The notes beneath the pieces were generated by a model. It had not been told where the DNA came from, searched no databases, and was given only the letters and a program-made list of their open reading frames with translations. A program made the translations under genes and the position numbers. This document shows, one piece after another, positions 5,028-5,172 of a DNA stretch of 5,172 nucleotides. Each line of letters begins with the position of its first letter. Positions within the stretch are counted from its first letter, which is position 1. Source of the DNA: Burkholderiales bacterium. Its GTDB lineage: Bacteria > Pseudomonadota > Gammaproteobacteria > Burkholderiales > JAEUMW01. Location: contig JAEUMX010000435.1 of NCBI GenBank assembly GCA_016791285.1, positions 1 through 5,172 on the forward strand, in the 5' to 3' direction.

Positions 5028-5172
5028 GTGACGAGCATCGTCGTAGTCGAAGACGAGCCTCAGATCCGACGCTTCGTGCGCGGTGCGCTGGAGTCCGAGG
5101 GGTGTCAGGTCTACGAGGCGGAAACCTTCAAGAGGGGGCTCGTCGAAGCGGGCACGCGCAAGCCCGACCTCG
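5028..5172 (+). CDS. kdpE: KdpE-type response regulator, N-terminal receiver (partial)
   Basis: The window holds the first 48 residues; the gene continues beyond base 5172. The reading VTSIVVVEDEPQIRRF, then ALESEG, then YEAETFKRGLVEAGTRKPDL closely follows the N-terminus of KdpE (E. coli: VLIVEDE..IRRF..., ...EAET..RGL.EA.TRKPDL). The acidic pair E8-D9 of the receiver phosphorylation pocket is present; the phospho-acceptor Asp lies past the edge. KdpE activates the kdpFABC high-affinity K+ pump genes when phosphorylated by KdpD. The GTG at 5028 is chosen because an in-frame TAG lies at 5010-5012. Normally kdpD precedes and overlaps kdpE; here no KdpD-like tail is visible, only the IS91-family remnant about 70 bases upstream. 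The ribosome site is weak. Confidence 0.85.
   Translation, partial: MTSIVVVEDEPQIRRFVRGALESEGCQVYEAETFKRGLVEAGTRKPDL

Noticed and set aside
4985..5038. Minus-strand frame from an ATG at 5038 reading MLVTLAIFVYLLVALF, resembling the small KdpF membrane peptide
   Set aside because: It is antisense to the start of kdpE and to its acidic codons, which read as Leu/Val on the other strand. It would overlap the kdpE start and leave no promoter, and it lacks the usual RPE-type ending.

Overview
The window appears to come from a GC-rich proteobacterium, most likely a gamma- or betaproteobacterium. The flanking chromosomal genes (the end of a Kup-type potassium transporter, a small TPR protein, and the start of a KdpE-type response regulator) read like proteobacterial housekeeping genes. 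Two 60-base stretches I counted in the left flank (61-120 and 241-300) are 65-67% G+C. Two in the middle (2041-2160) are 47% and 52%. This suggests the middle was acquired horizontally.

Layout. Bases 1-518 (+): the kup 3' end and a 112-residue TPR protein. Bases 519-872: no convincing gene, but a 14-base near-perfect tandem repeat (580-607) and hairpins, a plausible left edge of the insert. Bases 873-4648: a compact operon, all on the minus strand and read from right to left. Its order is a ribbon-helix-helix regulator, a beta-class (SPPY) DNA methyltransferase, a PD-(D/E)XK restriction-endonuclease-like protein, a small 53-codon ORF, a DUF262 (ParB/GmrS-like) protein, and a HEPN-like protein with an R-x4-H motif. 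Bases 4649-4754: an A+T-rich promoter/operator region with inverted and direct repeats. About 4807-4957 (+): a decayed fragment of an IS91-family transposase, a mobile scar at the right edge. From 5028 (+): the start of kdpE, without a recognisable kdpD before it.

How it may work. The genes overlap or abut in a chain: TGATG for regulator/methyltransferase, ATGA for methyltransferase/nuclease, TAATG for nuclease/small ORF, and TGA-ATG for DUF262/HEPN once the frameshift is allowed for. This implies one translationally coupled unit. The methyltransferase plus PD-(D/E)XK pair looks like a type II restriction-modification core. The DUF262 + HEPN pair has the look of a second, possibly RNA-targeting or abortive, layer under the same regulator. 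That functional model is inference.

The DUF262 gene seems to carry a one-base insertion near 1614, which replaces its last 33 residues with an unrelated tail that runs into the HEPN gene. Removing one base restores a 350-residue protein whose stop codon directly abuts the HEPN start codon.
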